Assembly (NCBI RefSeq): GCF_905163445.1
Contig: NC_053183.1
Coordinates: 1,798,001 to 1,862,000 of the forward strand
Length of the DNA stretch: 64,000 bases
Origin: Pararge aegeria
Taxonomy: Eukaryota > Arthropoda > Insecta > Lepidoptera > Nymphalidae
Reading direction: 5' to 3'
The position numbers and the translations under genes are program-made. Positions 34,201 through 49,200 of the stretch are shown piece by piece. Under the pieces are notes generated by a model. The model ran no database searches. It was given only the letters and a program-made list of their open reading frames with translations, and was not told the DNA's origin. Every line of letters starts with the position of its first letter. Positions within the stretch are counted from its first letter, which is position 1.

Positions 34201-37200
34201 CGGTCCCACAGGAATTGTAAAAAGTCGTAATAAACGCGTACAAACAACGTGGGCAACACCTGCTTTGGAAGATACAAAAAAAAAATCCCTGTCAGGAATC
34301 GAACCCAAGACTTCTGACTTCAGTGCCAAACCACTGCACCGGAGGTCTAACCTACATATTACACTCGTAATGAAAGCTGTATTCTTGTATTTGTAATGGC
34401 ACTGGTACTTTCTAGAAACCCGCCATGTACATTAAAATCCCTGCTTCCATTAAACCGAGAGAACACTCGTGAATAAAACATTAAGCTCCCGACTCACTTG
34501 AGCAAATGTAAAAGTCGTGAAGTTAAGGGTAGAAACATACTTGCAACACGACGCAGATCGCAGTCGGTTCGGATGCCCTAACTTAATTAACTATGATTTT
34601 TAGCGGGTGAGAGGCTTCGGCCCTGGCTAGTTACACGCTACAGTATCCAAAGTTTGATTTGCAGAGATCGCTACTAAGCTATCACTAACTAACCAAGCTG
34701 GCCCACTTGACGTTAAGTTGAAAACCACCGCCTATAAACAGATGATAAACGACTTAGACACTGGGAGGTATCTTTGCATCGTTTGAGTCCATGTAGGATT
34801 GAAGTGTATCTATGGATACACTTCAATCCGTATGAAGTATCCGATCATATGCATCCGTATTTATATCAAAATACCCACCAACTCAATGTCATGAACATGT
34901 GTTGTTAATCAAATATAATTTTAATTGTTTCTTGAAAACTATCTATTAACTGTTTAATAAAATATCTGGCAAATATGAATTTATAGTTATCAAAAGGTTG
35001 TATATTTACCAACTTTATAAAATTACTGTAACACAGATCAATTTTTCACAGGGCTAGCAAGCGTAGGAGTTAGGCTTTACACAGGTGTAATTACAATATT
35101 AGTTGAGATTAGCATTATGAGATTTAGCGTTCCGGTACGATGTCGAGTAGAGACTGATTAAGGGTATAGGTTACGGGTATGGTATAGGGTAATAATACAA
35201 CTAATACAACTGCCACACCCCTAACAGTTCAGTCCATTACCATGTTAGACCGCATCATCAATTACCAGCTTATCAATGACTAACTCGTAGTGTACAAAAA
35301 ATAGTGTGAGATGTTTTCCTTCACCGTTGAAGCTAGTGATAATTTATTTGCTTAAAACCCACATAAATAAATAAATAAGAAAAGTTAAACTGGGTTATCT
35401 ACCACTGTCACTGGGCTATCACCGCTTCACACTGGGCTGTCACCGCTTGGATAAAAAGTGAATTCATTTCAGATTTGGTTGAAATATCAAAGTTGTCAAA
35501 AACGATACCGCTTGTCACAACGATAATGGTTGTAAAGAGCGCAGACTAAAAAAACAACTCTATAGGTTAAAAAGGACCCCAACCACACCTCTATTCTTGT
35601 TTTTGATGTTCAGGGCAGGCGAGAGGCAGATGCCAGTGTCCTTTTGTAGCGACGCTCGCACCTGGCACTTTTTGCTTCACCCCTGCAGTATGCACCGATT
35701 TATAGATGGACGTCCGGTACAGTAGTGAACATTAGTTTTAGTTACTCATTTAATTCATGGATTAAAATTATAAATGCTTAAAAGCAGGAGAATATGTATG
35801 GTGTATATAATTTCAAACTCTATTCTCCATACCAAACAGATCTTCGGCAATGTACCCTATACACACGTTTCGCTCCAAAACCGGAGCGTCCTCAGAAGAT
35901 CTTGACTGTACAATGCATAATGATCAAGTATCCAATATTTCATTTCAATTCAAAGTACTCAAAAGCCATCTTTATAGATTTGTTTTTTTGTTTTTCTTTA
36001 GTGATTTAGAAAGTTTAGCTAACTGCTTTTTTTAAACAGTTAGCTTAGTTTTGCTGGCTTAGTTCAAAACGCACATAACTTAGAAAAGTGAGAGGTGCGA
36101 GGACTCAAACTCGGGCCCGAAAGTGAAGTCGAAGGCCTTACCATTGAACTATCACTATATATACTGTGACAAACGTGGCAAGGAGTTAGAAAACTCCAAT
36201 TTCATATTTTCGAACCGCGGAGTATTGCAAAAAGAGCGTTGGGAATGTAAGACAATATGATATCCTTCTCATAATAATAAAAAATATGAGACGGATATCA
36301 TATGACGCGGGATGGCGGACTTATACTGTAATGATAATAACCGGAAAGACGGCATGGTGTTCTCCGAAGGACGGGACAGCCCTTATTCCCAAACTCCGGG
36401 CTGGTACCTAATAAATATACATGGACAGAAAAACTTTTTATTTTAATAACGACCCGTGAATCGACCCAGGATTTCGTAATCCGGTGTCGAACATTCTAAC
36501 CACTAGGCTATCGTTTTTATAAATGTAATATAATTTTGGGAAATCAAGTGCCTAAATTCGTCAGTAATTAATTCTCTAATGATATAAATCAATAGAGTTT
36601 TTTATGAGATACTTTTTATATCGGAAAAATGCAAGCAAGCGCTAACGCGAGCGCGAGCGTAAACGTAAGCTAATATTCCTATAGGAACTTTTCTTCTTTG
36701 GGTCTACTACCCCATGCAACTCTCCGGCCCATAAACTATCTCTATGCGAAAAATCACATCAATCAGCTGCTCTCTTGCTGCGTTATTGATGGACAAAAAA
36801 ACACACTTTCGCATTTATAACATTAAAGTATGGAACTTATTTCACGCATTATCTAGTTAAACAAAACTTGTAGAATGGTCGAGAGCTTTTTGTTTTTTTT
36901 TTTATTTAACCCTGTAGGTAGGGATTTCCACCCTCCTTGATCTCGTACCTACAAGTCAAAGTGCAAGCGAAGAACGTAAGCAGGCCACATGTTTACTGAC
37001 TGTTGCGTGCTGACACCAATCGAACCTGCAATCATCTTTGCATGCCATTTAGAGTTAAGACCTAAAACTATGAAATTATGGATTCGCACAACCTGCTATA
37101 GGGCTATTGTTTCACGCATCCTTAAACTTTGTTGGAACTTCAACTATAATTTGCAGTACCTACTAATTATTGCTCTAATCAGGTTGCTTCTTATTGTAAA

Positions 37201-40200
37201 TAAATATACTAAGACAATACTAATATTGCCATCTAGCCTCTTTTAAAGCGTACTTTTACACACTAAATTAAAATTCAAAATTCAAATTTCATTTATTTCA
37301 AGTAGGCCTAATAGAAACGTCAAGTATTTGTTTGTAGAGACTCTACTACCGGTTCGGAAGGCAGACTACCGAGAAGAAGCCGGCGAGAAACTCCGCATTT
37401 ACTCTTTTCCAACATCATTTTACAATTTAACAATCATTATTCTATCTTGTGTGAGATGAAAGCGGAGCGGCTTGGTCTCAGGCAACCTTGTCATTTTGAA
37501 ATTAATCAATAGTACAGTAACCGATGTGTTAAATGTGTTTATATACATTCTTTAAACTTATGTAACGGCATATCTAATATTAGCTTTGGTATCATGTTAT
37601 AAAAGCATATACTCAGCCCTACAAAGGTTTTCTGCTCTTTCTTAATATGCTTTCTATGATATGCTTACGACTTAACTACATTCGTAAACTTAAACGCCTT
37701 GGTCAAAAAGAAGCCCACAAACTTAGCCGGATGTTCCTTTTACCAACTCACATTGTCACTTAAAAGTGACGATTACGACGATATATTAACAAGACGGCCG
37801 GTTGGCGCAGTTTGCAGCGACCCTCCTTTCTGAGCCCAAGTGTGTGGGTTCGATTCCCACAAATGGAATGTTTGTGTGATGAGCATGAATGTTTTATCTG
37901 TATGTTGAATTATTTATGTTTATAATTCATAAAGTGTCGCAAGTCTTTCGTCTGCAACTTCGAGATCTGTCTATTAATACGCCGATATTCAGACGCATCT
38001 TTTGAAGACTGTAGTCTCATTTCTTGTCTCTTCTCCATAAGCCCGAGTGTATGGGCTGAGAACTTTTTGGTTCTATGTTTACGGTGGGTCTTAAAGAACT
38101 TGGACCCAACCGTATGGACAGTTTCCACAAGCCTGTTGTTAAGATCGTCCACAGAATCGCAGTCCAGGCAATCAAACCGGTTTTGCAGCTCCAGTTGAAA
38201 GCTCTCGGGGTTTTGGATATGAGCACGAGTAGGCCGGAGCGTAGACTTTACCAGTCTGACCCTTTCCAGCTTTACATTTATATTCAATGTGCCTCTTACC
38301 ATACGGTGATCGCTCCCGGTTTTCACCCTGTTGATCACAGAGACATCATTGAATATATGCCGTTTGGTCGACATGATAAAGTCGATCTCATTTCTCGTCG
38401 AACCATCGGGGCTCAGCCAGGTCCATTTCCTGTGCGGCCGCTTTTCGAAAAAGGAGTTCATCATAAAGAGGCCCTCCTTCTCCATAAAGTCGGCCAGCAT
38501 TTGGCCCCGTTCGTTCCGTTGCCCATATCCAAATTGCCCCACTCTCAGCTCTGCACCGCTTCGCTTGCCCAGCCTCGCGTTGAAATCCCCCATCACAACA
38601 CTGTAGTAGGTTTTCGAGGCATGTATGGCTTTCGAAATATCCTCATACAATGCCTCTACTTCCTCGTCGGAGTGCGCAGTTGTGGGTGCGTAGACCTGTA
38701 TAACCTTCAGGGAATACCGTTTGGTTATTCTGAGTACAAGGTACGCTACCCTGCTCGACACGCTTTCGACTCGAACAATGTTGTTGACAAGGGATTTGTG
38801 GACGATGAATCCGACACCACCTTGGGACTGTTGTTCGCCCTCCCGGTAGTAGAACAAGTTGCCGGATTTTAGGATTATCGTATCCTCCCCCTCTCTACGG
38901 ATTTCAGATAAACCCATGATACTCCAGCGCAACTTGCTCACTGCTTCTTCCAGCTCGACTAACTTCTCATCGGTCCTCAACGTGCGTGCGTTATACGTTG
39001 CCAGGTCCAGTCGTCGGGTTTGGCAGCGGAATCTCTTCCGGAGATTCTTGACACCCCTTGCCCCGCCGTTACCATAACCGCTGCCAGAGCCAGGAATAGC
39101 GGGGCTGCCGGGGACTAGGGGCTGTGGCTTTCTTTTCTCCATTCATACAAAGATTTGCCCGGTAATGACCACGCTGGGCAGGCGGGTTGGTCATCGCAGG
39201 GCTAGACTGATCGCACCGGCGTCGCTGCTGCCCGACACCGGTCTGTGCCATTTATTCAGTCTAGCCAATTTGAAGTAGTTATACCGCCACTTGTCGGTCG
39301 CCAGAGCCTCGTCGGTTAGACGGCAGGGTGCACCACGTGCAGGTGAGGTTGGCATTTTGGGAGGCTGACTGGTACTAGCCTCCCCCTTACACCCCTGAGA
39401 AAATTAAAGTCGCCATTGAGCGCAACAAAGGCTCGAAAGTGTTCGCAAGAGATCTGTCTATCGGACAGAGCCTGTTGACTCGCCTGAAGACTGACAATGG
39501 TAGTCTCATATCTTCTAAACCAGAGATCCTGAGTGAGGTTGAGAAATTCTATGGACAGTTATACACCTCAACACAAAAGCCTGTTGAAAGTTTGGCTAAA
39601 GACCCTAGAGCCAAATTGACCCGACACTTCACTGAAGATATCCCGGACGTCAGCCTTTACGAGATTAGTATGGCTCTCAAACAACTTAAGAACAACAAGG
39701 CACCGGGTGATGACGGAATCACAGCAGAACTCCTGAAAGCGGGTGGAAAACCGATACTTAAAGTCCTTCAGCGGTTGTTCAATTCCGTCATTCATCAAGG
39801 CACAACGCCAGAGGCATGGCACAGGAGCGTGGTTGTTCTGTTCTTCAAAAAAGGTGATAATACCTTGCTGAAGAACTACAGACCTATCTCGCTGTTGAGC
39901 CATGTCTACAAGTTGTTCTCAAGAGTCATTACGAATCGTCTCGCGAATAGGTTCGACGACTTCCAGCCTCCTGAACAAGCCGGTTTCCGAAAGGGCTTCA
40001 GTACCATAGACCACATACATACGCTGCGGCAGGTTATACAGAAGACTCAAGAGTATAACCGGCCACTTTGCTTAGCGTTTGTGGACTATGAGAAAGCCTT
40101 TGATTCGGTGGAAACCTGGGCTGTGTTAAGGTCACTGCAGAGATGCCGAATTGACTACCGGTACATCGAAGTTTTGAAGTGTTTGTACAAAAACGCCACT

Positions 40201-43200
40201 ATGTCAGTCCGTATACAGGACCAGACTACGAAACCGATCCAACTGCAGCGAGGAGTGCGACAGGGAGATGTTATCTCCCCGAAGCTGTTTACCGCTGCGT
40301 TGGAGGACGTTTTTAAGCTTCTGGATTGGAACGGGCTTGGCATCAACATTAACGGCGAGTACATCACTCAACTTCGGTTTGCCGACGATGTAGTCATAAT
40401 GGCAGAGACTCTGGAAGACCTTAATGCGATGCTCAATGACCTCAGCAGAGTTTCTCAACAGGTGGGCCTTCGTATGAACATGAGCAAGACGAAAATTATG
40501 TCTAACGCTCATGTTGCGCTCCACCCAATAATTGTTGGGAACTCTGCACTCGAAATTGTAGACGAGTATATATACCTAGGACACACGATCCAGTTAGGTA
40601 GGTCCAATTTCGAGAAAGAGGTAAACCGCCGAATCCAACTCGGATGGGCAGCGTTCGGGAAACTTCGTGACATCTTCTCGTCCAAAATCCCCCAGTGCCT
40701 GAAGACTAAAGTCTTCGAACAGTGCGTGTTGCCAGTGATGACTTACGGATCAGAGACATGGTCGCTAACTATGGGCCTCATAAGAAGGCTCAGAGTCACT
40801 CAGCGGGCGATGGAGAGAGCTATGTTAGGAGTATCTCTACGTGATCAAATCAGAAATGAGGAGATCCGTAGAAGAACTAGAGTTACCGACATAGCTCAGC
40901 GAGTTGCGAAGCTGAAGTGGCAATGGGCGGGGCACATAGCTCGGAGAACCGATGGACGTTGGGGTCTTAAGGTGCTGGAATGGCGACCCCGCACCGGTAA
41001 ACGCAGCGTAGGTCGGCCCCAAACGAGGTGGACAGATGACATCAGGCGAGTAGCTGGGAGCCGTTGGAGGCAAGCGGCCCAGGACCGTGCATTGTGGAAC
41101 TCCCTACAAAAGACCTATGTCCAGCAGTGGACGTCAATTGGTTGAGATGATGATGATGATAATTCATAAAAAATTTGCATCGATCATCTTAGTACCCACA
41201 ACACAAGCTACGCTTAAAAAGAGGCTAGATGGCAATATTAGTATTGTCTTAGTATATTTATTTACTATAAGAAGCAACCTGATTAGAGCAATAATTAGCA
41301 AGTCAAAGTCATATATGTGTTTGAATAAAGAAATATTCGACTTCGACTTTGAATGGGCAATTGACTAACATTCGGATCTACCAACATTAAGTAACATAAA
41401 GATCCATTTATTACATGTAGGTCTTATCAGTTTCTAGAAACTACCACCACTGGTCCGCAAGGCAGAAAAGAAAAGTCAGCATTTACTGTAAATATCAAAA
41501 TATCAAGATTTTAGAAATGCATAAGAATTTTTAATTTTTTCTTAGGGCGTGGTTGCCGATGTTATTGCAGGCACTTGAAGCTTATCACGTACCTTCGCCT
41601 CGGATTGATGGACACAGGTCAGCACGTGGCAGAGTGTGCGCACTCTGCTAAATATTGCTTTGTTTATAGGCAATGGTTTCCCACTTACCAACAGCTTTAC
41701 CATATGCTAGGTCCGTCAATTATTACTTTAAAAGAAAGTCAAATTTAAGTCTTAATTACAACTTACAATAGCCTTGACAATAGTCTTGACAATAGCTTAG
41801 TACAGCGAACAAGCTCCCTCGCCCCAAGTTCACCCTCTTCAAGTGATACTTCAGGCCCTTCCTATGAACAATCAAAAGATTGGGGCTGCGTGAGTACCTT
41901 GTGGGACACCCACGCTTTTTGCTTATCGCGTTGTAGCCATTATGCCCGCATCGTTTAAGAGTGCCCAATTTAGTTGACTGTTATAACGCTACTTGTGTAC
42001 TAGGTAGGTACTTTAAGATTCTTTGATCCTTCACAGACTTATGTGAATAGAAAAGATGAAATGCTTCGAGGAAAGCTCGTAGGTACTTGTCGAAAGTAGT
42101 TTTGTATTTTATAAAGACTTCAATTGAAGGAGGTTGTCAATTTGGTTGTTTTTTTGTTACGAATTACCTCAGAAAAGTGATTTTGATTTTTTTTCCTTTT
42201 TAAAAAATATTTTAGACTCGTTGCCCGCGTCCTTTGGCCTCGTTTTTTTTCAGTTGTGTCTTAATTCCGTGGAAACAAATAGTTTTCCTGCCTATGTTAC
42301 TCACCGTCCTTTCAACTAAGTCTATACCAAAAATCAAGTCTATCGGTTGCTTATTTAAGGCGTAACAAACAAAAAGCACACTTTTGCATTTATAATATTA
42401 GCATGGATTTAAAGGGTATTATACTTTAAGATTGATCCAACAGACATTTCAACAAAATCGGTTCAGTAGTTTAGTCTTAAAATGAAAATAACTGCAAAAA
42501 TATGTAATTCAAGTAAACGAAATTGCGGATTCTTTATTTGTACCTATGGATGGAAAGATTGCATTACTTAGAATTAAAAAATTGTGCCCAGCGACACTAT
42601 TATTTTGCCTATTTCGCAGACGATTAAGATAGAATAATAAGAAAAGTACACGTAGACTGAACTTTCACCAAAATTTAAAGAAAAAAATTTTGTCGGAATA
42701 GTTTTAGCAAAACATCTAAAGAAATGTTGATGTAAACTACCAAAGTTGTTAGGCAAAAACCTAACTTTACAATTCGAATAACAGATTTCCAAACTTTTTG
42801 CGAAACTCAATTTCAGAGTCCAGATATATCAAGCGTGCAACAGCGAAATGTTTTTGCTGGGTGTGCCGTTTTTGCATTGGTTTACTCTTATTTCTATTCA
42901 ACAACTATCTCTCCTTACTATCTTTGTCGTATTATGTAGTGACAGCAGAGTAGAATACAGTTGTCACTACCCCATTTCTTCCCGCGGGTGTCGTACGAGG
43001 CGACTAAGGGAATATAACGGAGAACGGGTGGCTGCGTCCTTTGTGCTACTAGTAACATCTACGTGGTACCTAGACCTGGCCAAAGCCTCCCACCAGACAA
43101 AAAAATCGCTACGGCATTCAGGTTATACAGCCTAAAAATTACGAGAGATCTTTATCTGGTGGCACAGATTCACCCACTTATTACAGCTTTCAAAGAATAT

Positions 43201-46200
43201 TCACGACTATGTCGGTAGCAATAATGGTGAAAATTGTATTACAACGCAAAAAAAGTAGTCAATTCAGAAACAGTTGGTTCGCGGAATAAGACAAGCGTCA
43301 ATTTACACACGGATGATAATAAGGTAGGTACGGGTTTTTTCAAATGAAAGCTGATGGTGCTTACTACACGCAAATTTTTTGGGAGTCCTTAAGCCTAGAT
43401 TTTAATGGATATTATTATTTATATTATTATTATTATTTATTATTATAGGAGGAAATATCAGAAATGAAGTCTCCGGTTCGATAAAAAGAAAAAATGATTT
43501 ATTTTAAGGCACTGATGGTGGTTATGACTTAGGAGTAAGTTACATTGATAATAAACAAGTAGGACTAAGAAGAATAGATGAAATATTATTACAACATTAT
43601 AGAAATCAGAGAGTTAATATTAACCAATCATATGATTGGTCATGACGAATTTAACACGAATATGATTGGCGAAAAGTAGAGGAAAAGAGAGGAAAAAAGT
43701 GGACTCAGACTGAATTCCGTGTGGCAAAACAAACGAAAGGTTAGGGGTGGGGACTTAAAAAGAAGTGAAAGAGAGGGTCATGGATACAGAAATTTAGAAA
43801 GATCTACACCGAAAAGAACTTGGCTCTGAAGTTAAAGAAGAAGATAATGAAAATCAGGACCCTGCTGTGCACCAAGCATCATTCTCCAGAGGTCTTCATT
43901 AATTATCACTCATTATTATCTGAGAAAGCAACAACTTTTAAATCATACATAACTATACCTTGACCATTAACTGAACAATTATTGCCCTTTATATTAGCGT
44001 AACACAATCCCAATATGGACACAATCGCATCGGCTTACCTCTCATTCAAAACATAGATTGGAGGTCAGCACCGTGTATAAATTGAACGTCTCTTCATTCC
44101 GCGAATCAAATTCAACTGAACTAACAGCATGTCGCTTGCGATCAGGCAAATGGCGTACTGGCCTGACCCTATTCAAAAGTTATAACATTAAAAATAGCTA
44201 TAACAAACTAGTAGTTAGACTTGGAGTATGGAAAAGATCTGTCCAAAACTTTAATTGTCACCGAGTTCGAATTCCAGCACGCACCTAAAACTTTTGTAAG
44301 CAATTAAAATATCACTTGCTTCAACGAAGGAAAACATCGTTAGAAAACCTGCATGTCTTAGAGATCTCCATAATGTTCTCAAAGGTGTAGAGTCCTCCAA
44401 TGCGCTCTAGGCCAGCGTAGTGGACTACGGCCTGAACCATCTCATTCTCATCTCGGGAGGAGACCCGTGCCCTGTAGTCGGTCGGTAACGGATTGATATG
44501 ATGTTGATGATGAGATTATTTGGACAAATGTCTGCGCAAACCCTATAGGACGAATTCAAGGGAGCGAATAGATATTTGGAAACGAAGAAAGATTTTTGCA
44601 TTCGTTTCATAAGTTTGTAAGTGTATATCTAGTTGAGTAGTTAGAATGTTTGTCAGTGTCTGGTTGTTTAGCTGCATATTATAAGTATTTATGTGTATTA
44701 TATTCATAAAAACATTCATCAGCTATCTTAGCACTCATAACACAAGCTACGCTTACTTTGGGGCTAGATGGCGATGTGTGTATTGTCGTAGTTTATTTAT
44801 GTTTCCTTAGTTTCCAACCACCTGGTCATTTGCGTTATCCTACAACACATCCTATGACTTCGCAATCCATAAGTTCCCTAAATAATATAAGCTGATCGTA
44901 ATCATTCGTAAAGAGTATAAGGAAATGATGGACACAACTCATTAAATCAATTCCACGGCGTGCATTGACTCACGGCGACACTTGAGTACCGTTACTGAGA
45001 CAAAAAGTAGCCACGACTAGCCTCTGTAGCGTGTAGGTTTAGCACGTCACAATATACTCACATGGCGATGATTACGTCCATAATGTTCATACAAATGTAG
45101 TATAGTAAAGGATAAATAATCGATTTATTTAAAAACAAACTCGGTCGATTGGCGCAGTGGGCAGCGACCCTTGCTTTCCGAGTCTAAGGCCGTGGGTTTG
45201 ATTCCCACAACTGGAAAATTGTTGTGTGATGAACATGACACGTTCAGTGTCTGGTGTATATAAGAAGGGTTTATGTACATTATTCATTTAAAAATATTCA
45301 TCAGTATTTTTAGTACCCATTACATAAGCTACGCTTACTTTGGGGCTAGATTGCGCTGTGTAATAATGTAGTATACTATTTATAAATATAAATTAGTAGG
45401 CGAGAAAGAGGCGATCTCATTGAAACTTATAAAACATTAAATAAGTATTACAACATTACATTCCAAATTTTGAGGAAATATTTTCAAAAAAGAGTAACCC
45501 CAGATTAAGGGGCTATGGTCACAAACTTGAATATCAGCAGGCATCGTCTTATCCTTCCAAGCACTTTATCAGCAATAGAGTTATACAAATGTGGAATGCC
45601 TTGCCTGAAGATGTAGTGACCGCAGAATCACTGAATCAGTTTAAGAATAGACTGGATAAACATCAAAGAGACAAAGAGCGTAAGAAATGATATAGACGCA
45701 TCAGCGAAAGCTGCTTAGTCTATTATATAATAATAATAATAATAAGCCTTATTTTCTCTAAAGGCTTTGGATGTGGCTAGTTACCGTCGAAGACGTGCCG
45801 CTAAACGATTTGCTCGGCCCCCAACAAGGTGGACAGTCAACATCCAGCGAGTCGCTGGGAGCCGCTCGAAAAAAGCGGCACAGGACCGCGGATTTTGAAC
45901 AACCTACAAAAAACCTATGCCCAGCAGTGTTCGTCAATCGGTTGAACTTATGATGATGGCGACAGAAAATTTCAATTTTATTTATTTTTATCAGAAGTTT
46001 ATAGAAATAACAAGACCCACTTTCAGCATCATCCTGGACACAGATTGCCATCGTAGGATCAAGGATCAATTGTAGGAGAGGGTTAATGAGAGGTATATTA
46101 AAAAAAAAAAGAAATTTAGGGCATAGATCCAGGACGGACCAGGACCAGAGGAGATTTCAATAGCAGAATGGAACATCAAAGTCCACTTTAAACCAAAAGG

Positions 46201-49200
46201 AACGTGAGAAATACTAACTAAGGTAAACATCAATTGAGACGCAGGGTAAAACAATTAACATAAAACAAATCATCGGCGATACAAATACATGTAAACACGT
46301 GGCCACTTGAATGAACTACAGTCTACACGCTCGAGTAAGCACGTACGGCGGCGGAGAACACGCATGTCTGAAGAGAATAGCAAAATATGAATGATAAAGT
46401 ATGCGAACTTTATGTCCCTATTGTGTTTAAAACCCAAGATAATGACATTGTTAAAACTAATAATACACTTGACAACAGGACTATGTGATGTATGTGATTC
46501 GTTGGACAAAAATGATTTCTTACAAAAATAAAAACCAACTCAGAAAACTAATAAGGAAGAAATAAATATTTTCTACAACATTTTTAAATCTGTGCCAAGT
46601 TATATAGTATAACTTGGCACAGTTATATAGTCTTATACAGTAGCATGGAAAGTACCATTGATTTAAAATTTTATAATTGTTACTAAACTATTGCACTTAT
46701 TCGGCACAAATTTCGATTGTGCGTTAAGAATTTTCAACCTCCATCTCGAAAAATGTTTATTTGTTCTTTACCAAATTGTCGACATTTAAATGGTCCAACT
46801 AATTTAACTATACTTATAGAAATTGTCGTTGATCCAAATCGCTAAAACTTTGGTTAAAAATTAAACCTAAAACCTTTTTATTTCCAACATCAAAGACAAA
46901 AACCGACAAAGCACTAGACAAAGCTAATATTACCCGAACAATATTCTCTTGTAATATTGTTCCGGCATAAAAACTATGCTAAGGCAACCAGTGTACGCCA
47001 TATCCCTAGTACGTTTCGCACTTACATTACGTATTGGAGTATCGAACAGCATTATAGTGAGAGAAAAATGGATTTTATATATAAAAGAATATACTTTTTT
47101 TGTACACCAACCAAAGGAACAGAAACACAGAAAAGTAATGAGAACCGAAATACTTTGTAAAAGTAAAATTTAGCGGCATTAACGGTACATAGAGATCTCA
47201 TCGAGACAACCAAAAGCCAATTTGGAAACTGACAGTTAAGTAATAAAGATACGGGATGCAAGTAGCTACACGTAAGGTATATAAAAATGTACGCAGCGAT
47301 ACTGCCGAGTCCGTCCGTCCTTAGCAGAAATTGTGAAATAATAAAAATGATTATACGGAAAGAACGACAATGAAAATAAGGTTAATTTATTTTACATAAC
47401 GTCGATACTCGATACCATCGACGTTTGCGAACATCGTACTAAGACGTAAAGTTCTCAGTAACATACGTGAGAAATTGTGCAGGCACGGAAACGAGCGGAA
47501 TAATTATTACTATGAATATGAATAATGCAGAAATAAAAATGAATGACAAAGCACACCATGAACCAACACCGGACGTATGGCAAACAGTGTATAGCGAAAA
47601 AGTATTTGAAAGTGAGTATGTATGTAATGAAGAGACACTAGTAGACTCCAAATAATAGCAGATACCAGTTACTAGCAGATATTAGACAAACAAATAGATG
47701 GGAGGCTTTGGGCTTGGCTAGTTACCACTCTGACGACAAAGACGTGCTCCGCCAATTGATTTAGCTTTGCGGTACGATGCCGCGAAAAAAACAATTATTG
47801 GTATGCTTATTATTTACCTGCTATGCCCTGAAAATTAAGTTCGGTACTAAATGAAACTGCACCATCACTTACCGTGAGATTTCCGTCTAATGGCATAGAT
47901 GTAATAAAAAAAACTTTTGTAAAAAAAAATATTGGCTATACACTATCACAAACGCAATCAATAAGGTATTCCTATATAATAACGAGCTTAACAGTATTGA
48001 AACTTGAAGTAGATTTTCAAATGCCAATTATAGACCAAATTGGCTTTTACAAACACAAACGTACAGACTATTTTAGAGCTAGGATAATGCGTTTTTAACT
48101 TTTATAGCTTTAGTTTTAAGTATACGAATAAATTTGACTTTTACTTTTGTCCTTTAACTTTAAATAAAGTTCACTTCTCCCATTTGGTTTCTTACCAGTC
48201 CGAACCGAAATGATTGAAACAAACGCTTTTGATACACATGGAGGTGGCTTGAGCATGGTATTTTTGATTGATACCATTAATCGATGTGTTTGATGATCAT
48301 GTTTTACAAACACATGATGATCAATTAATGGTATACCTCAAACATACCACGCTCAAGCCACCCCATAAAATACCCTTAGCAAAATGAAATAGGTAAGTAA
48401 TCCCGAAGACATTTAAGCGATGAAATTACAAGTGACAGCAGTTGCAGCCAACTGGCGTTCCAATAAAGTTGATCAATTGAAGACTTTCGAAAACCTTGAT
48501 AGGGGAAAAATTCGGGGAAACAAAACTCATTTAGTGACTCAAACGTACAGCTGTCACAAAGATCGATAAACACGGAAAAGCCGGGAGAACTAACAAACGT
48601 GGTGAACAGATTGGTATACGGAAAGTTGTTAGTAACCTCGGTTTAAGATTGCAAGTATTATAAGTTTAAATTTTTGCTTTTTTTTTTAGATCGCGACATA
48701 GCCGGTTTTGATTTCAATGAGCAACGTTGATTTTTGCAACTTTTTTTAGAAGTCGTCGAAAAAACGGTCGATCGAAATCGTTTCTTACGAACGCTGCCGC
48801 AGCGATGAGAGATATATGATTGAGTTCTATTGAAAAGTTGTAGACTTGATAATGCCTACAAAGAAGTCCGCGATAGCATATGTATAACTATTATAATAAA
48901 TAAACCTATAGTATCTAAACAATTAAGTTTGGATCTTAAATCCAAATAAAAAATTGTTTTATTCATGTAGGCCTATCACACATAGAAGCGTTCATACATG
49001 TATCTATACTTATAATAAAACTGTAACTGGAAGATTTCTGTACATTTAATATATTTAGAAAATTTTGACCGGGTGATGCCTTATAATCGATACCGAGTCC
49101 AAAACAGATTTTTATTTAATTTTTGTTTGTCTGTCTGTCTGTCTGTCTGTCCGGGCATCACGTGAAAACTACTGAACGGATTCAAATAAAATTTGGTATA

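Larger units (their letters stand above)
37795..41250 (+). mobile_element. SINE family S1, split by the RTE insertion
   Basis: Head and body at 37795-37933 (GGCCGGTTGGCGCAGTTTGC, GGGTTCGATTCCCACA) and tail at 41159-41250 (TTAGTACCCACAACACAAGC, GAGGCTAGATGGCAATATTA). The direct repeat ATAATTCATAAA at 37922-37933 and 41159-41170 marks the RTE target duplication. Confidence 0.85.

Noticed and set aside
36444..36512. A possible real tRNA gene
   Set aside because: A and B boxes are visible but the acceptor stem does not pair and the flanks look like decayed SINE; the same applies to 20485, 34270 and 49975.
38075..38872. 265-codon + strand frame over the RTE endonuclease
   Set aside because: It is the reverse-strand shadow of the endonuclease frame and matches no known protein.
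43440..43900. Purine-rich text as an LTR-retrotransposon fragment
   Set aside because: No integrase, protease or terminal repeat could be identified.
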